This document shows, piece by piece, positions 7,523-16,647 of a stretch of DNA of 64,000 nucleotides (the first letter of the stretch is position 1; each line of letters starts with the position of its first letter). The translations under genes and the position numbers were made by a program. Below the pieces are notes generated by a model, which was not told the DNA's origin, did no database searches, and saw nothing but the letters and a program-made list of their open reading frames with translations. This DNA comes from Bordetella parapertussis (GTDB taxonomy: Bacteria; Acidobacteriota; Terriglobia; Bryobacterales; Bryobacteraceae): contig CALQCC020000003.1 of assembly GCA_943328975.2 (NCBI GenBank), positions 121,680 to 185,679 on the forward strand. Reading direction: 5' to 3'.

Positions 7523-8881
7523 ATGGGTCAGGTTGTTATCGTTGGTGGAGGTATCGCCGGATTATCGGCTGCCTACGAATTGACGAAGGCCGGTATCCCT
7601 CACATCCTTGTCGAAAAGCGGCCCCGCTTGGGCGGCGTCATCGAGACCCGCACCTGGGAAGGCTGCGTGCTCGAATGCGGACCCGATAGTTTCATCTCGC
7701 AAAAGCCCGAAGCCATGGCTCTCATCAAAGAGCTCGGCATGGAAAGCGAAGTGATCGGCTCGAACGACAAAGACCGCGTCACTTACATTCAACGCCACGG
7801 ACGTTTGGTTCGGCTCCCCGAAGGCACAACGATGTTCGTGCCGACCCGTCCCGGTCCCATGCTGAGGTCGCCAATTGTGGGTTGGGGCACGAAGATCCGC
7901 ATGGGGCTCGAACTGTTGCGGCGGCCCGTGAATTATTCCGACCGCAGCGTAGCCGATTTCGTCACCGATCATTTCGGCCAAGAGACGCTAGACTATCTCG
8001 CCGAGCCGCTACTCTCCGGCGTCTACGGCGGCGACGTTCGCAAGCTGAGCATGGCAAGCGTCATGCCACGCTTTGTCGAAATGGAACGCACGCAGGGTAG
8101 TCTAGCCCGAGCGTTGATGAAGTCGCGACCGCCATCCTCCGGTCCTCCGGCCCCGTTGTTCCGCACCATGAAACGCGGATTGGGGAGCTTAGTGGAAAAG
8201 CTGGCAGTCTATGCCAACGTTGTGCAAGGCAGCGTCGAGAGCCTGCAGCAGCAACCCAGCGGTGGGTTTCGAGTACGCGTCGATAACGGCTGGATCGATG
8301 CGGACCAAGTCATCTTGGCGTGTCCCGCGTGGGCCGCTGCGGAATTAGTCGGGAGCATTGATGGAGTGCTGGCGCGCGGGCTCGAACAGACGCCGTACTC
8401 CTCCTCGGCCATCGTAACCTTGGTCTACAAGGCCAGCGAGTTCGACGGTATGCGCGCAGGCACCGGCTTCCTCGTACCCAAAGTGGAGCGTCGCAAACTG
8501 ATGGCCTGCACGTTCGTCGGAACCAAGTTCCCGCACCGCGTTCCCGATGACAAAGTAACGCTCCGCTGTTTCTTCGGCAGCACCGGGAACGAAGGCGTGC
8601 TGGAAGAATCCGACGAGAGTCTGACCTCCTCCGCGCGTCAGGAACTCAAAACGATCATCGGCTTGAATGCCGCTCCGATTCATTCCTCAGTCTCGCGCTG
8701 GTCCAAGGCAATGGCCCAATACACCGTCGGCCACGGCGAGCGTTTGAAAGAGATCCAATCCCGCGCCGCCGCGATCCCCGGATTGTATCTGGCGGGCAAC
8801 GCCTACACGGGTATCGGCATCCCTGATTGCATTCGCATGGGCCGTGATGCGGCCAAAAAGATCGCCGCGAACGCTCTCTAG
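7523..8881 (+). CDS. hemY: FAD-dependent protoporphyrinogen/coproporphyrinogen oxidase
   Basis: 452 residues. The N-terminal Rossmann FAD site reads VVIVGGGIAGLSAAYEL and is followed by VEKRPRLGG. The C-terminal GLYLAGNAYTGIGIPDCIRMGRDAAKKI is the closing FAD block of the HemY/PPOX family. The enzyme oxidises a porphyrinogen by six electrons. Whether it takes protoporphyrinogen or coproporphyrinogen cannot be told from sequence alone. It follows hemE by 58 bp, so the two probably form a haem unit interrupted by an attenuator. Confidence 0.95.
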   Translation: MGQVVIVGGGIAGLSAAYELTKAGIPHILVEKRPRLGGVIETRTWEGCVLECGPDSFISQKPEAMALIKELGMESEVIGSNDKDRVTYIQRHGRLVRLPEGTTMFVPTRPGPMLRSPIVGWGTKIRMGLELLRRPVNYSDRSVADFVTDHFGQETLDYLAEPLLSGVYGGDVRKLSMASVMPRFVEMERTQGSLARALMKSRPPSSGPPAPLFRTMKRGLGSLVEKLAVYANVVQGSVESLQQQPSGGFRVRVDNGWIDADQVILACPAWAAAELVGSIDGVLARGLEQTPYSSSAIVTLVYKASEFDGMRAGTGFLVPKVERRKLMACTFVGTKFPHRVPDDKVTLRCFFGSTGNEGVLEESDESLTSSARQELKTIIGLNAAPIHSSVSRWSKAMAQYTVGHGERLKEIQSRAAAIPGLYLAGNAYTGIGIPDCIRMGRDAAKKIAANAL

Positions 8882-8965
8882 TTTGACTCCAACCCCCACC
8901 TTTTCACCGTCTGCATCAAGTGGTAATATCCAGGTGCAATTTCGTTCCTAGGGAGGGTTCAGTCA

Positions 8966-11062
8966 GTGAAAGTCTACGAAACCAATGACATTCGCAACGT
9001 TGCCCTGGCAGGCCATGGGCATTGTGGTAAGACGTCTTTGGCAGCTGCACTTCTATTTACGACAGGTGCAACGAACCGTCTGACAAGAGTCGACGAGGGA
9101 AACACAGTTACTGATTTTGACGAAGAGGAGATAGCGCGCAAGCTCACGATCTCGACTGCCATCGCGGCCGCGGAGTGGGACAAGAAGAAGATCAATTTGC
9201 TGGACACGCCCGGCTTCAACATGTTCATGACCGACACCAAGTCGGCCATGGTGGCGGCCGAAGCCGTGCTCGTCGTAGTGGACGGCGTGGCAGGCGTGGA
9301 GGTGCAAACCGAGAAGGTATGGGAGTTCGCGGAGGAGTTTCATTTGCCTCGCGCGATTGTGATCGACAAGTTGGATCGGGACCGGGCCAGTTTTGACCGC
9401 ACGCTGGCCAATTTGCAGGAGGTGTTCGGCCGTGCCGTGGTGCCGATACAATTGCCCATCGGCGCGGAGAAGGAGTTCCGCGGCATCATCGATCTTGTGC
9501 GCATGAAGGCGTATATTTACGCACCCGATGGAAGCGGCAAGGGTCAGGAAGCCGAGATCCCGGCGGAGTTAGCGGAGGAAGCGCAGCAGGCGCACGAGGC
9601 ACTGGTCGAGATCGTCGCGGAAGGCAATGATGCGCTTCTCGAAGAGTTCTTCGACCAGGGCACGTTGCCAGTGGAGCACATCGAGCAGGGACTCCGTGAG
9701 GCTGTGCGACAGCGGAGAATTTATCCGGTGATGTGCGCTTCCGGTCTCCACAACGTGGGGTCCGATCGGATCCTGATGTTCATCGTCGATGATTTTCCCA
9801 ACCCAGCTGAGCATGAAGCGTGGCACGGCACCATCGACGGGAAAGAAGCGGATCGTCCGGTCTCGGATAAGAACCCCGTTTCGCTCTACGTGTTCAAGAC
9901 CGCTGCTGACCCCTTCGCGGGGCGCGTTACCTACTTCAAGGTCATTTCCGGTGTCGTTAAAAATGACGCGAACTTGGTGAACGTGCGCAACAGCTCGGCG
10001 GAACGGCTGGCGCACATCGGGGCATTAGCGGGCAAGACCCTGGATCCCGTTCTGGATCTGCACGCGGGCGATATCGGCGGCGTGGCGAAACTGAAGGACA
10101 CGCTCACCGGCGACACCCTGGACGATAAGGCCTCGCCCATCGCGTTTCCACCGGTGAAGATGCCGGAGCCTTCCATCGCCTACGCGATCTCCGCGAAGAC
10201 TCGCAACGATGAAGATCGAATGGGCCAGGCGATCCATAAAATCCTGGAAGAAGATCCGTCGCTGCGCTTCTACCGCGATCCGCAGACGCAGGAATTCCTC
10301 GTCGCGGGCAGCGGCCAACAACATGTCGAAGTCGTCGTCAGCCGCTTGAAGAAGCGCTACCACGTCGATGTCGAGTTGCATGCGCCCAAAATCCCGTATC
10401 GCGAAACGATTCGCGGCAAGGCCGACGTGCAAGGGCGTCACAAGAAACAAACCGGCGGCCACGGACAATTCGGCGATTGCTGGATCCGTATGGAGCCGAT
10501 GCCACGCAGCGAAGGGTTCGCCTTCGCCAACGAAACGTTCGGTGGATCGATTCCGAAGAACTTCATCCCGGCGATTGAGAAGGGCATTCACGAGACTGCG
10601 GTTCGCGGGTTCCTCGCGGGTTACCCCGTTGTGGACTTTAAAGTAACGGTCTACGACGGCTCCTATCACGACGTCGATTCTTCGGAAATGGCGTTCAAAA
10701 TGGCCGCCCGCAAGGCGTTCAAAGCAGCGATGGCGGCGGCCAAGCCTGCGTTGCTGGAGCCGGTGATGCACGTGGAAGTGCAAGCTCCCGTGGAATTCGC
10801 GGGAGACTTGATGGGCGACATGAACGGTCGCCGCGGTCGTATCGCAGGCATGGACACCAAGGGCGGTACGCAGATCATCAAGGCCGTGGTGCCGATGTCG
10901 GAGATGTTGAGTTACGGCAACGATCTCACGTCCATGACGCAGGGCCGGGCCAACTTCCACATGGAGTTCTCGCACTACGACTTCGTGCCGGGGCCGGAAG
11001 CCGAGAAGATCATCGCGACGGCGAAGGCTGCGGGTCACGGAGCGGCTGAGGAAGACGAGTAA
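8966..11062 (+). CDS. Elongation factor G-like GTPase (second EF-G paralogue type)
   Basis: 698 residues with all five EF-G domains. The GTPase domain has P-loop GHGHCGKT (residues 16-23) and DTPGF (80-84). The C-terminal half has the domain IV/V phrases IRMEPMPRSEGFAFANE, DVDSSEMAFKMAARKAFKAA and MGDMNGRRGRIAGMD. The variant P-loop (GHCGKT instead of DAGKTT) places it with EF-G-like paralogues rather than the main fusA. In the usual NKxD base-recognition motif this protein has DKLD (residues 134-137), so Asn is replaced by Asp. The start is GTG at 8966 after GGGAGGG. It is monocistronic or co-transcribed with the next small gene. Confidence 0.93.
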   Translation: MKVYETNDIRNVALAGHGHCGKTSLAAALLFTTGATNRLTRVDEGNTVTDFDEEEIARKLTISTAIAAAEWDKKKINLLDTPGFNMFMTDTKSAMVAAEAVLVVVDGVAGVEVQTEKVWEFAEEFHLPRAIVIDKLDRDRASFDRTLANLQEVFGRAVVPIQLPIGAEKEFRGIIDLVRMKAYIYAPDGSGKGQEAEIPAELAEEAQQAHEALVEIVAEGNDALLEEFFDQGTLPVEHIEQGLREAVRQRRIYPVMCASGLHNVGSDRILMFIVDDFPNPAEHEAWHGTIDGKEADRPVSDKNPVSLYVFKTAADPFAGRVTYFKVISGVVKNDANLVNVRNSSAERLAHIGALAGKTLDPVLDLHAGDIGGVAKLKDTLTGDTLDDKASPIAFPPVKMPEPSIAYAISAKTRNDEDRMGQAIHKILEEDPSLRFYRDPQTQEFLVAGSGQQHVEVVVSRLKKRYHVDVELHAPKIPYRETIRGKADVQGRHKKQTGGHGQFGDCWIRMEPMPRSEGFAFANETFGGSIPKNFIPAIEKGIHETAVRGFLAGYPVVDFKVTVYDGSYHDVDSSEMAFKMAARKAFKAAMAAAKPALLEPVMHVEVQAPVEFAGDLMGDMNGRRGRIAGMDTKGGTQIIKAVVPMSEMLSYGNDLTSMTQGRANFHMEFSHYDFVPGPEAEKIIATAKAAGHGAAEEDE

Positions 11063-11071
11063 ACTATCTTC

Positions 11072-11473
11072 ATGGCGTTCATATCGGTTACTCGGTTGCG
11101 GCTTCGTTCACCGTGGCGTCTGCCGCGTTTCTTCTGGCATGCGCTGCGTTCGCGGATTCAGGCCACCAAAGCGCCTGGCAATCTCTCCGTGGACGTGTTG
11201 AATGACACGCACTTCGCCTTCTGGACGAAGTCGGCGTGGAAGGATGAGGCGTCGATGCGTGCCTACATGATGTCCGGAGCGCATCGGCAAGCGATGCCGG
11301 TAATGCAGGACATCGTTGACGAAGCCGCCACTGCGCATTGGGAACAGGAAACCCAGGAGTTGCCGACGTGGCCGGAAGCTCACAAACGGCTGGTGGAACA
11401 CGGTCGCTTCACCAAGCTCAAGCATCCTTCGGCGCATCAGACTGCGGGTACGATCCCGCCGCCGGTTGGTTAG
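11072..11473 (+). CDS. DUF3291 / antibiotic-biosynthesis-monooxygenase-like protein
   Basis: 133 residues. The ferredoxin-like ABM/DUF3291 pattern is present: SVTRLRLRSPWRLPRFFWHAL at the start, FAFWTKSAWKDEASMRAYMMSGAHRQAM in the middle, and HWEQETQELPTWPEAHKRL. Members of this group are small dimeric proteins of unknown substrate. The gene begins 9 bp after the EF-G-like stop, so it may share that transcript. Its last 4 bp overlap the convergent VWA gene. Confidence 0.8.
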   Translation: MAFISVTRLRLRSPWRLPRFFWHALRSRIQATKAPGNLSVDVLNDTHFAFWTKSAWKDEASMRAYMMSGAHRQAMPVMQDIVDEAATAHWEQETQELPTWPEAHKRLVEHGRFTKLKHPSAHQTAGTIPPPVG

Positions 11474-12687
11474 TGGATCGTTCGCGTCTTGCGGTTCATG
11501 TAGTCCATCAGTAGATACTGACCGAGTTGCTCGGGCCGGGTGAAGTACGCCTTGCCTCGGCACAGCGCGGTGACTTTCTGCACGAACTGGACCAATCCAT
11601 AGTCGCTAGCGAGCATGAAGGTGTTGATCATGATGCCCTGCCGTTTACAGCGCGACACTTCTTCCAGCGTGCGGCTGATCACCAGCGGGTCAAGGCCGAA
11701 GGCGTTCTTGTAGATGCGTCCGTCGTCGAGCGTGAGCGCGCTGGGCTTGCCGTCGGTGATCATGATGATTTGCTTCATGTCCTTGCGTTCGCGCGCGAGG
11801 AGTTTCTGCGCCAGGATCAGGCCTTCGCGCGTGTTGGTGTAATAAGGGCCAACCTGCACGCGCGCAAGTTCCTCCATGCGGACCTCCTCGGCGGAGTCGT
11901 GGAACAAAACACAGCGGAGCGTGTCTCCGGGATAATGCGTGCGGATCAAGTGGGCCAGTGCCAGAGCGACTTTCTTTGCCGGTGTGAAGCGGTCTTCGCC
12001 ATAGAGGATCATGCTGTGACTGCAGTCGAGCATGATGACCGTTGCGCAGGAACTTTGATACTCGGATTGATGGACGTGCAGGTCCTCGTATTCCAGATTC
12101 AACGGCAGCGTGACGCCTTCGCGCTGCATCGCGGAGAAGAGCGTGGCCGCGACATCCAGATTGAGCGTGTCGCCGAACTCGTATTTCTTCGCGGCTCCAC
12201 TGGTTTCAACGCCTGTCGATAAGTCGCGCGTGTCATGGGCACCGAAGCTCGCGTGCCCCAGCGAACCTAGAAGATCCTTCAGCGTTTTGAAGCCGAGGAA
12301 GTCGACGCTCTTGTCAGTGAGTTTTACGTCGATCTTGCGATCGCCTTCGCCCACCCCTCCGGATTGTGGATCGGTGTTGATGTAGCCTTCGTCCACGAGT
12401 TTCTGGACCATACGATTCAGCATCTGGTCCATTTCTTCTTCGCTCATGTTGTCGAGAGCTTCGCGGATTTGGTCCGCGCGCTCTTGGTCGACAAAGTCAC
12501 CGGCTTGCAATGCCTCTTCGATGGCGCGCTTCAGATCGTCGAGCGTGTTCTCATCAAGCTCATCGAACTGCATGTAAGGATTGTCGAAGCCACTAGCAAG
12601 GAAGAAGTCCGCGAGCGCGCGCATCAGATCCTCTGCACTGAGGCCGAGATCGTCGTCGGTGTACTTGGTGTAGCGGACCGATTTCAT
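11470..12687 (-). CDS. VWA domain protein (CoxE/BatA-type partner of AAA ATPase)
   Basis: 405 residues. The C-terminal half is a von Willebrand A domain with the metal-binding MIDAS motif DCSHS (in [19 protein letters not shown]) and a further ITDGKPSAL block. The N-terminal half is helical and acidic ([39 protein letters not shown]). VWA proteins of this type pair with MoxR/ChlI-like AAA ATPases, which remodel or insert metal into client complexes. The ATPase gene lies 5 bp upstream on the same strand, so they form one transcript. Confidence 0.9.
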   Translation of the reverse strand: MKSVRYTKYTDDDLGLSAEDLMRALADFFLASGFDNPYMQFDELDENTLDDLKRAIEEALQAGDFVDQERADQIREALDNMSEEEMDQMLNRMVQKLVDEGYINTDPQSGGVGEGDRKIDVKLTDKSVDFLGFKTLKDLLGSLGHASFGAHDTRDLSTGVETSGAAKKYEFGDTLNLDVAATLFSAMQREGVTLPLNLEYEDLHVHQSEYQSSCATVIMLDCSHSMILYGEDRFTPAKKVALALAHLIRTHYPGDTLRCVLFHDSAEEVRMEELARVQVGPYYTNTREGLILAQKLLARERKDMKQIIMITDGKPSALTLDDGRIYKNAFGLDPLVISRTLEEVSRCKRQGIMINTFMLASDYGLVQFVQKVTALCRGKAYFTRPEQLGQYLLMDYMNRKTRTIH

Positions 12688-12692
12688 AGGAT

Positions 12693-14186
12693 CTACTGGA
12701 AGTTCCTGCGCGCGGCGCGTTTTACTTCGTCGGCGTTGTCGGCAGGTTCGCGACGCTTCTGTTCGGCCGTGAATCCGGTTTCCTCACTGCGGCTGATGCG
12801 GCGATGCGCATAAAGACCTTCTAGGATGAACTCTGCGGCGGCGGCGCGAACTGAATCCGGTTCGCTGACGCCCAGCCCAAGTAGCTTCGTCTTTTCGAGC
12901 AGGCCTTGGATGCCACCGAGTTCCTTCACCATATCCGAAGAAGAACTGGTTTCGTCGAGCTTCAGATTGCCGCCCAAGTCAAACCACTGGACGATGCTCG
13001 ACAAGTTCTGCCCCTCAAAGAGGCGCGTGAACACCTTGCCAACTGCCAGACGGATCAATTCCCGTGCCACTGCATCGCCACCCTTGAGCTCGCCTTCGTA
13101 TTCGAGTTCCAGCTTGCCTGTGATCGACGGCAGCGCGGCATAGACGTCGAGCACGCGGGGCACGGCGACCGATTCTCCCGTGACCAGAGCCCGACGTTCC
13201 GCGTTTGAAATTACGTTCTCCAGTACCGAGATGGGCAGCCGCTGACTCACGCCGGAGCGCTTGTCGATGCGCTTGTCGTCGCGTGCTGAGAATGCCAACT
13301 GCTCGACCACTTCGCGAATGTAGGGCGGCACGCGCAGTTCCACCGGAGCATTGCGCTTCGACCACGCCTCTTGCTCCGTGATCGCCATGCCGTGTTCGAT
13401 GTCGGTGGGATAGTGGGTGCGAATCTCACTGCCAATGCGATCTTTCAAGGGCGTGATGATCTTACCGCGCGCGGTGTAGTCTTCCGGATTCGCAGTGAAC
13501 ACCAGCAGGATGTCGAGCGGCAATCGCACGGGGTAGCCCTTAATCTGGACGTCCCCCTCTTGCATGATGTTGAACAGGCCGACCTGAATCTTGCCCGCCA
13601 GATCCGGCAGTTCGTTGATGCCGAAGATCCCTCGGTTGGCGCGTGGCAACAAGCCGTAGTGAATCGTCAATTCGTCGGAGATGTTTTGCCCCGCGCGTGC
13701 GGCCTTAATCGGATCAATGTCACCGATCATGTCGGCGATGGTTACGTCGGGCGTAGCGAGTTTCTCCACATACCGTTCGTCGCGGCTCAACCACGCGATT
13801 GGAGTGTCTTCGCCGATCTTCTGCAGGATGTCGCGCCCTGCCTTGGAAAGTGGCGCCGCTGGATGATCGTGAAGTTCACTGCCTGCAATGTACGGCACAT
13901 ACTCATCGAGTAGCGATACTAACATTCGGATCAGCCGCGTCTTCGCTTGTCCCCGGAGTCCCAGCAGGATGAAGTTATGTTTCGATAGAACCGCGTTGAC
14001 TACCTGTGGCACGACGGTGTCTTCAAAACCTACGATGCCGGGAAATAGGGTCTCGCGCGCTTGCAGCTTGCGAATAAGATTGCCGCGCAGTTCATCCTTA
14101 ACGCTGAGTGGCGTGAGGTGAGCGCTGAGGGTCTTGTGGGCGCGCAATGCGCCAAGGGTTGCGGGAAAACCGGCAGGCGATTTCAT
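12693..14186 (-). CDS. Magnesium-chelatase ChlI/MoxR-like AAA+ ATPase
   Basis: 497 residues from the ATG at 14186 (MKSPAGFPATLG). Walker A reads GLRGQAKTRL, unusual in having Gln-Ala where most have Thr/Ala-Gly. ANRGIFGINELPDLAGKIQVGLFNIMQEGDVQIKG is the Walker B and insert region typical of ChlI, and VFTANPEDYTARGKIITPLKDRIGSEI is the sensor block. The C-terminal helices resemble the lid of Mg-chelatase subunits. No other Mg-chelatase subunits are present, so it is best read as a MoxR-type chaperone working with the VWA protein next to it. Confidence 0.9.
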   Translation of the reverse strand: MKSPAGFPATLGALRAHKTLSAHLTPLSVKDELRGNLIRKLQARETLFPGIVGFEDTVVPQVVNAVLSKHNFILLGLRGQAKTRLIRMLVSLLDEYVPYIAGSELHDHPAAPLSKAGRDILQKIGEDTPIAWLSRDERYVEKLATPDVTIADMIGDIDPIKAARAGQNISDELTIHYGLLPRANRGIFGINELPDLAGKIQVGLFNIMQEGDVQIKGYPVRLPLDILLVFTANPEDYTARGKIITPLKDRIGSEIRTHYPTDIEHGMAITEQEAWSKRNAPVELRVPPYIREVVEQLAFSARDDKRIDKRSGVSQRLPISVLENVISNAERRALVTGESVAVPRVLDVYAALPSITGKLELEYEGELKGGDAVARELIRLAVGKVFTRLFEGQNLSSIVQWFDLGGNLKLDETSSSSDMVKELGGIQGLLEKTKLLGLGVSEPDSVRAAAAEFILEGLYAHRRISRSEETGFTAEQKRREPADNADEVKRAARRNFQ

Positions 14187-14214
14187 GGGGATCCTACCGG
14201 GATTGTAACAGCCG

Positions 14215-14844
14215 CTAGCGAGGCGCGTCGGGAAGACCGTACAGTTTAGGCACTCCGCGCGCAAGAAACTCTTCCCAAGTCGTGAATAGTTCCGCTTTCA
14301 GTCCAGTTTCGAGGGCTCCATGGATATTCGGAAGCTTGTCGTCGATAAAGAGCGCCTCTTCGGGATTGACCTTCAGGCCTTCGAAGGAATGCCGGTAAAT
14401 GGGAGCTTGCGGCTTTACCGAGCGTAGTTCGTAAGACAACGTCACGTGATCGAAGTGATCGAAAAAGGGTCGACCCAAGTACCGTGTGGCCCGCAGCGCT
14501 TCCCCCAAAACGTGGGGCAAGTTCGAGAGCATGCCGACTCGCAGGCCTTTTCGACGAAGTTCCGCCACCCAGTCGAACGGACGCGAGTCATACGCGTTCC
14601 AGAAGTCGACTTCGATGTCGATCAGTCTCGTGAGGTTTTCGTTTGCGAACGCGTCGTTCGTCACCATCGCCCAATACTCAATTGGTGAAAGTTTGCCCGC
14701 GTCGTACCGGAGTCGTTCCGCCCAGAAGGCTTCCAGGAACGCGTGCTTCGTCATGCCGCAGAATTGGGCAGCGCTCGCGATCTTTTCGCGCGATGGCGGG
14801 AAACACAGGACGTTGCCGAAGTCGAAGATGACTGCTCGGATCAC
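14215..14844 (-). CDS. HAD family hydrolase (YihX-like)
   Basis: 209 residues. Motif I is IFDFGNVLC, the D-x-G-N-V form seen in YihX-type sugar-phosphate phosphatases, with the nucleophile Asp at residue 8. Motif II/III is VGMLSNLPHVL and the later PEEALFIDDKLPNI carries the acidic metal ligands. HAD enzymes of this group dephosphorylate small phosphosugars. The substrate is unknown. It starts 2 bp before the stop of the glycosyltransferase gene, as part of a minus-strand run. Confidence 0.9.
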   Translation of the reverse strand: MIRAVIFDFGNVLCFPPSREKIASAAQFCGMTKHAFLEAFWAERLRYDAGKLSPIEYWAMVTNDAFANENLTRLIDIEVDFWNAYDSRPFDWVAELRRKGLRVGMLSNLPHVLGEALRATRYLGRPFFDHFDHVTLSYELRSVKPQAPIYRHSFEGLKVNPEEALFIDDKLPNIHGALETGLKAELFTTWEEFLARGVPKLYGLPDAPR

Positions 14845-14846
14845 GA

Positions 14847-15806
14847 TTAATGCGCTCCGGGTTTACGTGTGGTCTTCTCTGCACTGCGTGCGCGGATCTC
14901 GCGAACGGCGTAGATGCGGCGGCCCTGACTTTCAAAGTAGGTACGCGTCAGAACTTCGCCCAGCAGGCCGGTGCAGAATAGGATCACGCCGCAGATCAGC
15001 GCGACGGCGGAGATCAACACCAGCGAGCCGTATTGAAGCGTGTCAGCGGTGCCGGTCCAAAGCGCCTTGATTCCCAGGCTAGCGAGAGCAAGAGCCCCTG
15101 CGCCCGCGCTAATCAACCCCCACTTACCGAAGAAATGCATCGGCCGCGTGAAGTACTTGAGCAAGAACCAAATCGTAACGACGTCGAACAGCATCCGGAA
15201 TGTGCCGCCAGTGCGGTAACGTGATCCAGATCGAGGCGAGCTATGAATGGGTACCTCGGCGATACGTGCTCCGTAGAACGAAGCCAATGCGGGGATGAAG
15301 CGGTGCAGGTCTCCGAAGAGGTTGATCTCCTTCAGAACTTCTGCACGATAGGCATTGAAGGTACCGAAGTTGTGCAGTTTCACTTTGGAAAGTTTCGCTA
15401 GCAGCCAGTTCGCGATGCGCGAGTTGTCCTGGCCGGGCCTGCGCCAGCCGCTGACGATATCGAAGCCCTCGTCGATCTTTTCCAGTAGGGCAGGGATGTC
15501 GTCCGGAGCATGCTGCACGTCGCCGTCGAGAGAAATGACAACCTCACCCTGCGATTCATCGAAGCCCGCAGCGATTGCCGCTGCTTGTCCGAAAGCGCGG
15601 CGAAGGCGAATCAACTTCAGGTGATGGTCGGTCTCCAGTAGATTCGTTAACAAGTCGAAGCTGTGGTCGGTCGACCCGTCGTCCACGAAGATGATTTCAT
15701 ATGGTCGCCGGATACGCTCCAAGACTTCTGTCAGCCGGTCATACAGGCGAAGGATCGACGGTTCTTCGTTATGGATAGGAACGACGACGGAGAGCGTAGG
15801 CACCAA
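14847..15806 (-). CDS. GT2 polyprenyl-phosphate glycosyltransferase (GtrB/DPM1 type) with two membrane segments
   Basis: 319 residues. The GT-A fold begins TLSVVVPIHNEEPSILRLYDRL and shows IIFVDDGSTDHSFDLL and ISLDGDVQHAPDDIPALLEK (DxD-like, metal and nucleotide-sugar binding). The C-terminal quarter has two hydrophobic helices (about residues 233-255 and 265-290). This layout is that of GtrB/DPM1 enzymes, which move a sugar from a nucleotide donor to a polyprenyl phosphate. Neighbours in the same direction are HAD and DUF4159, suggesting a cell-envelope role. Confidence 0.93.
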   Translation of the reverse strand: MVPTLSVVVPIHNEEPSILRLYDRLTEVLERIRRPYEIIFVDDGSTDHSFDLLTNLLETDHHLKLIRLRRAFGQAAAIAAGFDESQGEVVISLDGDVQHAPDDIPALLEKIDEGFDIVSGWRRPGQDNSRIANWLLAKLSKVKLHNFGTFNAYRAEVLKEINLFGDLHRFIPALASFYGARIAEVPIHSSPRSGSRYRTGGTFRMLFDVVTIWFLLKYFTRPMHFFGKWGLISAGAGALALASLGIKALWTGTADTLQYGSLVLISAVALICGVILFCTGLLGEVLTRTYFESQGRRIYAVREIRARSAEKTTRKPGAH

Positions 15807-15828
15807 TTTCAGAATAGCCGAGAAGGAC

Positions 15829-16629
15829 TCAGTGCGTCATTGCGTAGGTCACGTAATTCACTCCAAATCGGAAGGCCCGATTGGAAAGATCTTCCGGGTA
15901 TTCGGAGGCGTCGGCATACTCCCACGCGTCTCCCAAGTCCTGATTGTGCCAGCCCGCCGCCACGATGCGGCCCTTCGCGTCGCGCACCGCGCGCCAGTGT
16001 GGGGTGATGCCACCGCGTTCATACGGCGAGCCCCGCACGATGTTGTAACCGGAAATCTGTACGCGATCACTGATGTCGTAGGTGAGATGAAAGATAGGAT
16101 CGCCATCGGGAATCTCTTCGTCCGATGAGTCAGGCATGGCTTGGTTGATGCCATACATGAAATCGCCCCATTCGCGGTCATTGTGTACATCGTCAACCAC
16201 CAGGAATCCACCGCGTTCAAAGAAGTTGCCCAAGCGCTTGGCTTCATCCTCTGTGAGGGACCAATCTCCCGCTGCAACCGCGTAGAGGAATGGCCAGTCG
16301 TAAACGTCGTCACTCGCGATGTCCACAATCTGTTCGATGGACTGGGCATTGATCAGCGATAGCCGCCGCAGCGCGATGATGAACAAGCGCTCGCCTTTGT
16401 TGGCGTCTGTCCCCCAACGGGCGCGGCGGCCCCGGCCTCCGTCTTGCGGAGATCGATAGCGCAGACGCCCGAAGGCGAACTCCGCCGGGACATTCGCGTC
16501 GGGCGGATCGTCAATCGGATCCTGCATTTCGCGTTCATACTGCCACCAGCGATTGCGCGCAAAAAGGTGCACGCCGCCCATAAGCAGGATGCCCAGGCAG
16601 AGAAATGCGAGAGTGCGACGCAACCTCAT
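15829..16629 (-). CDS. DUF4159 domain membrane-anchored protein
   Basis: 266 residues with an N-terminal signal/anchor (LAFLCLGILLMGGVHLFA). The DUF4159 pattern is clear: FAFGRLRYRSP, WGTDANKGERLFIIALRRLSLI, and the GGFLVVDDVHNDREWGDFM block of a ThuA/GATase-like fold. DUF4159 proteins often occur with MoxR/VWA gene runs, which fits the ATPase/VWA genes further down the same strand. Function unknown. Its start is only 18 bp from the divergent GT39-like gene. Confidence 0.85.
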   Translation of the reverse strand: MRLRRTLAFLCLGILLMGGVHLFARNRWWQYEREMQDPIDDPPDANVPAEFAFGRLRYRSPQDGGRGRRARWGTDANKGERLFIIALRRLSLINAQSIEQIVDIASDDVYDWPFLYAVAAGDWSLTEDEAKRLGNFFERGGFLVVDDVHNDREWGDFMYGINQAMPDSSDEEIPDGDPIFHLTYDISDRVQISGYNIVRGSPYERGGITPHWRAVRDAKGRIVAAGWHNQDLGDAWEYADASEYPEDLSNRAFRFGVNYVTYAMTH

Positions 16630-16647
16630 GTTGTTACCATAGCGGAA

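Noticed and set aside
10025..11038. A 337-residue open frame on the minus strand
   Set aside because: Antisense to the EF-G-like gene and His/Arg-rich, a GC-rich shadow.
12693..14186. Bacteriochlorophyll magnesium chelatase subunit I
   Set aside because: No pigment genes or other chelatase subunits; VWA partner is of the MoxR/CoxE type.
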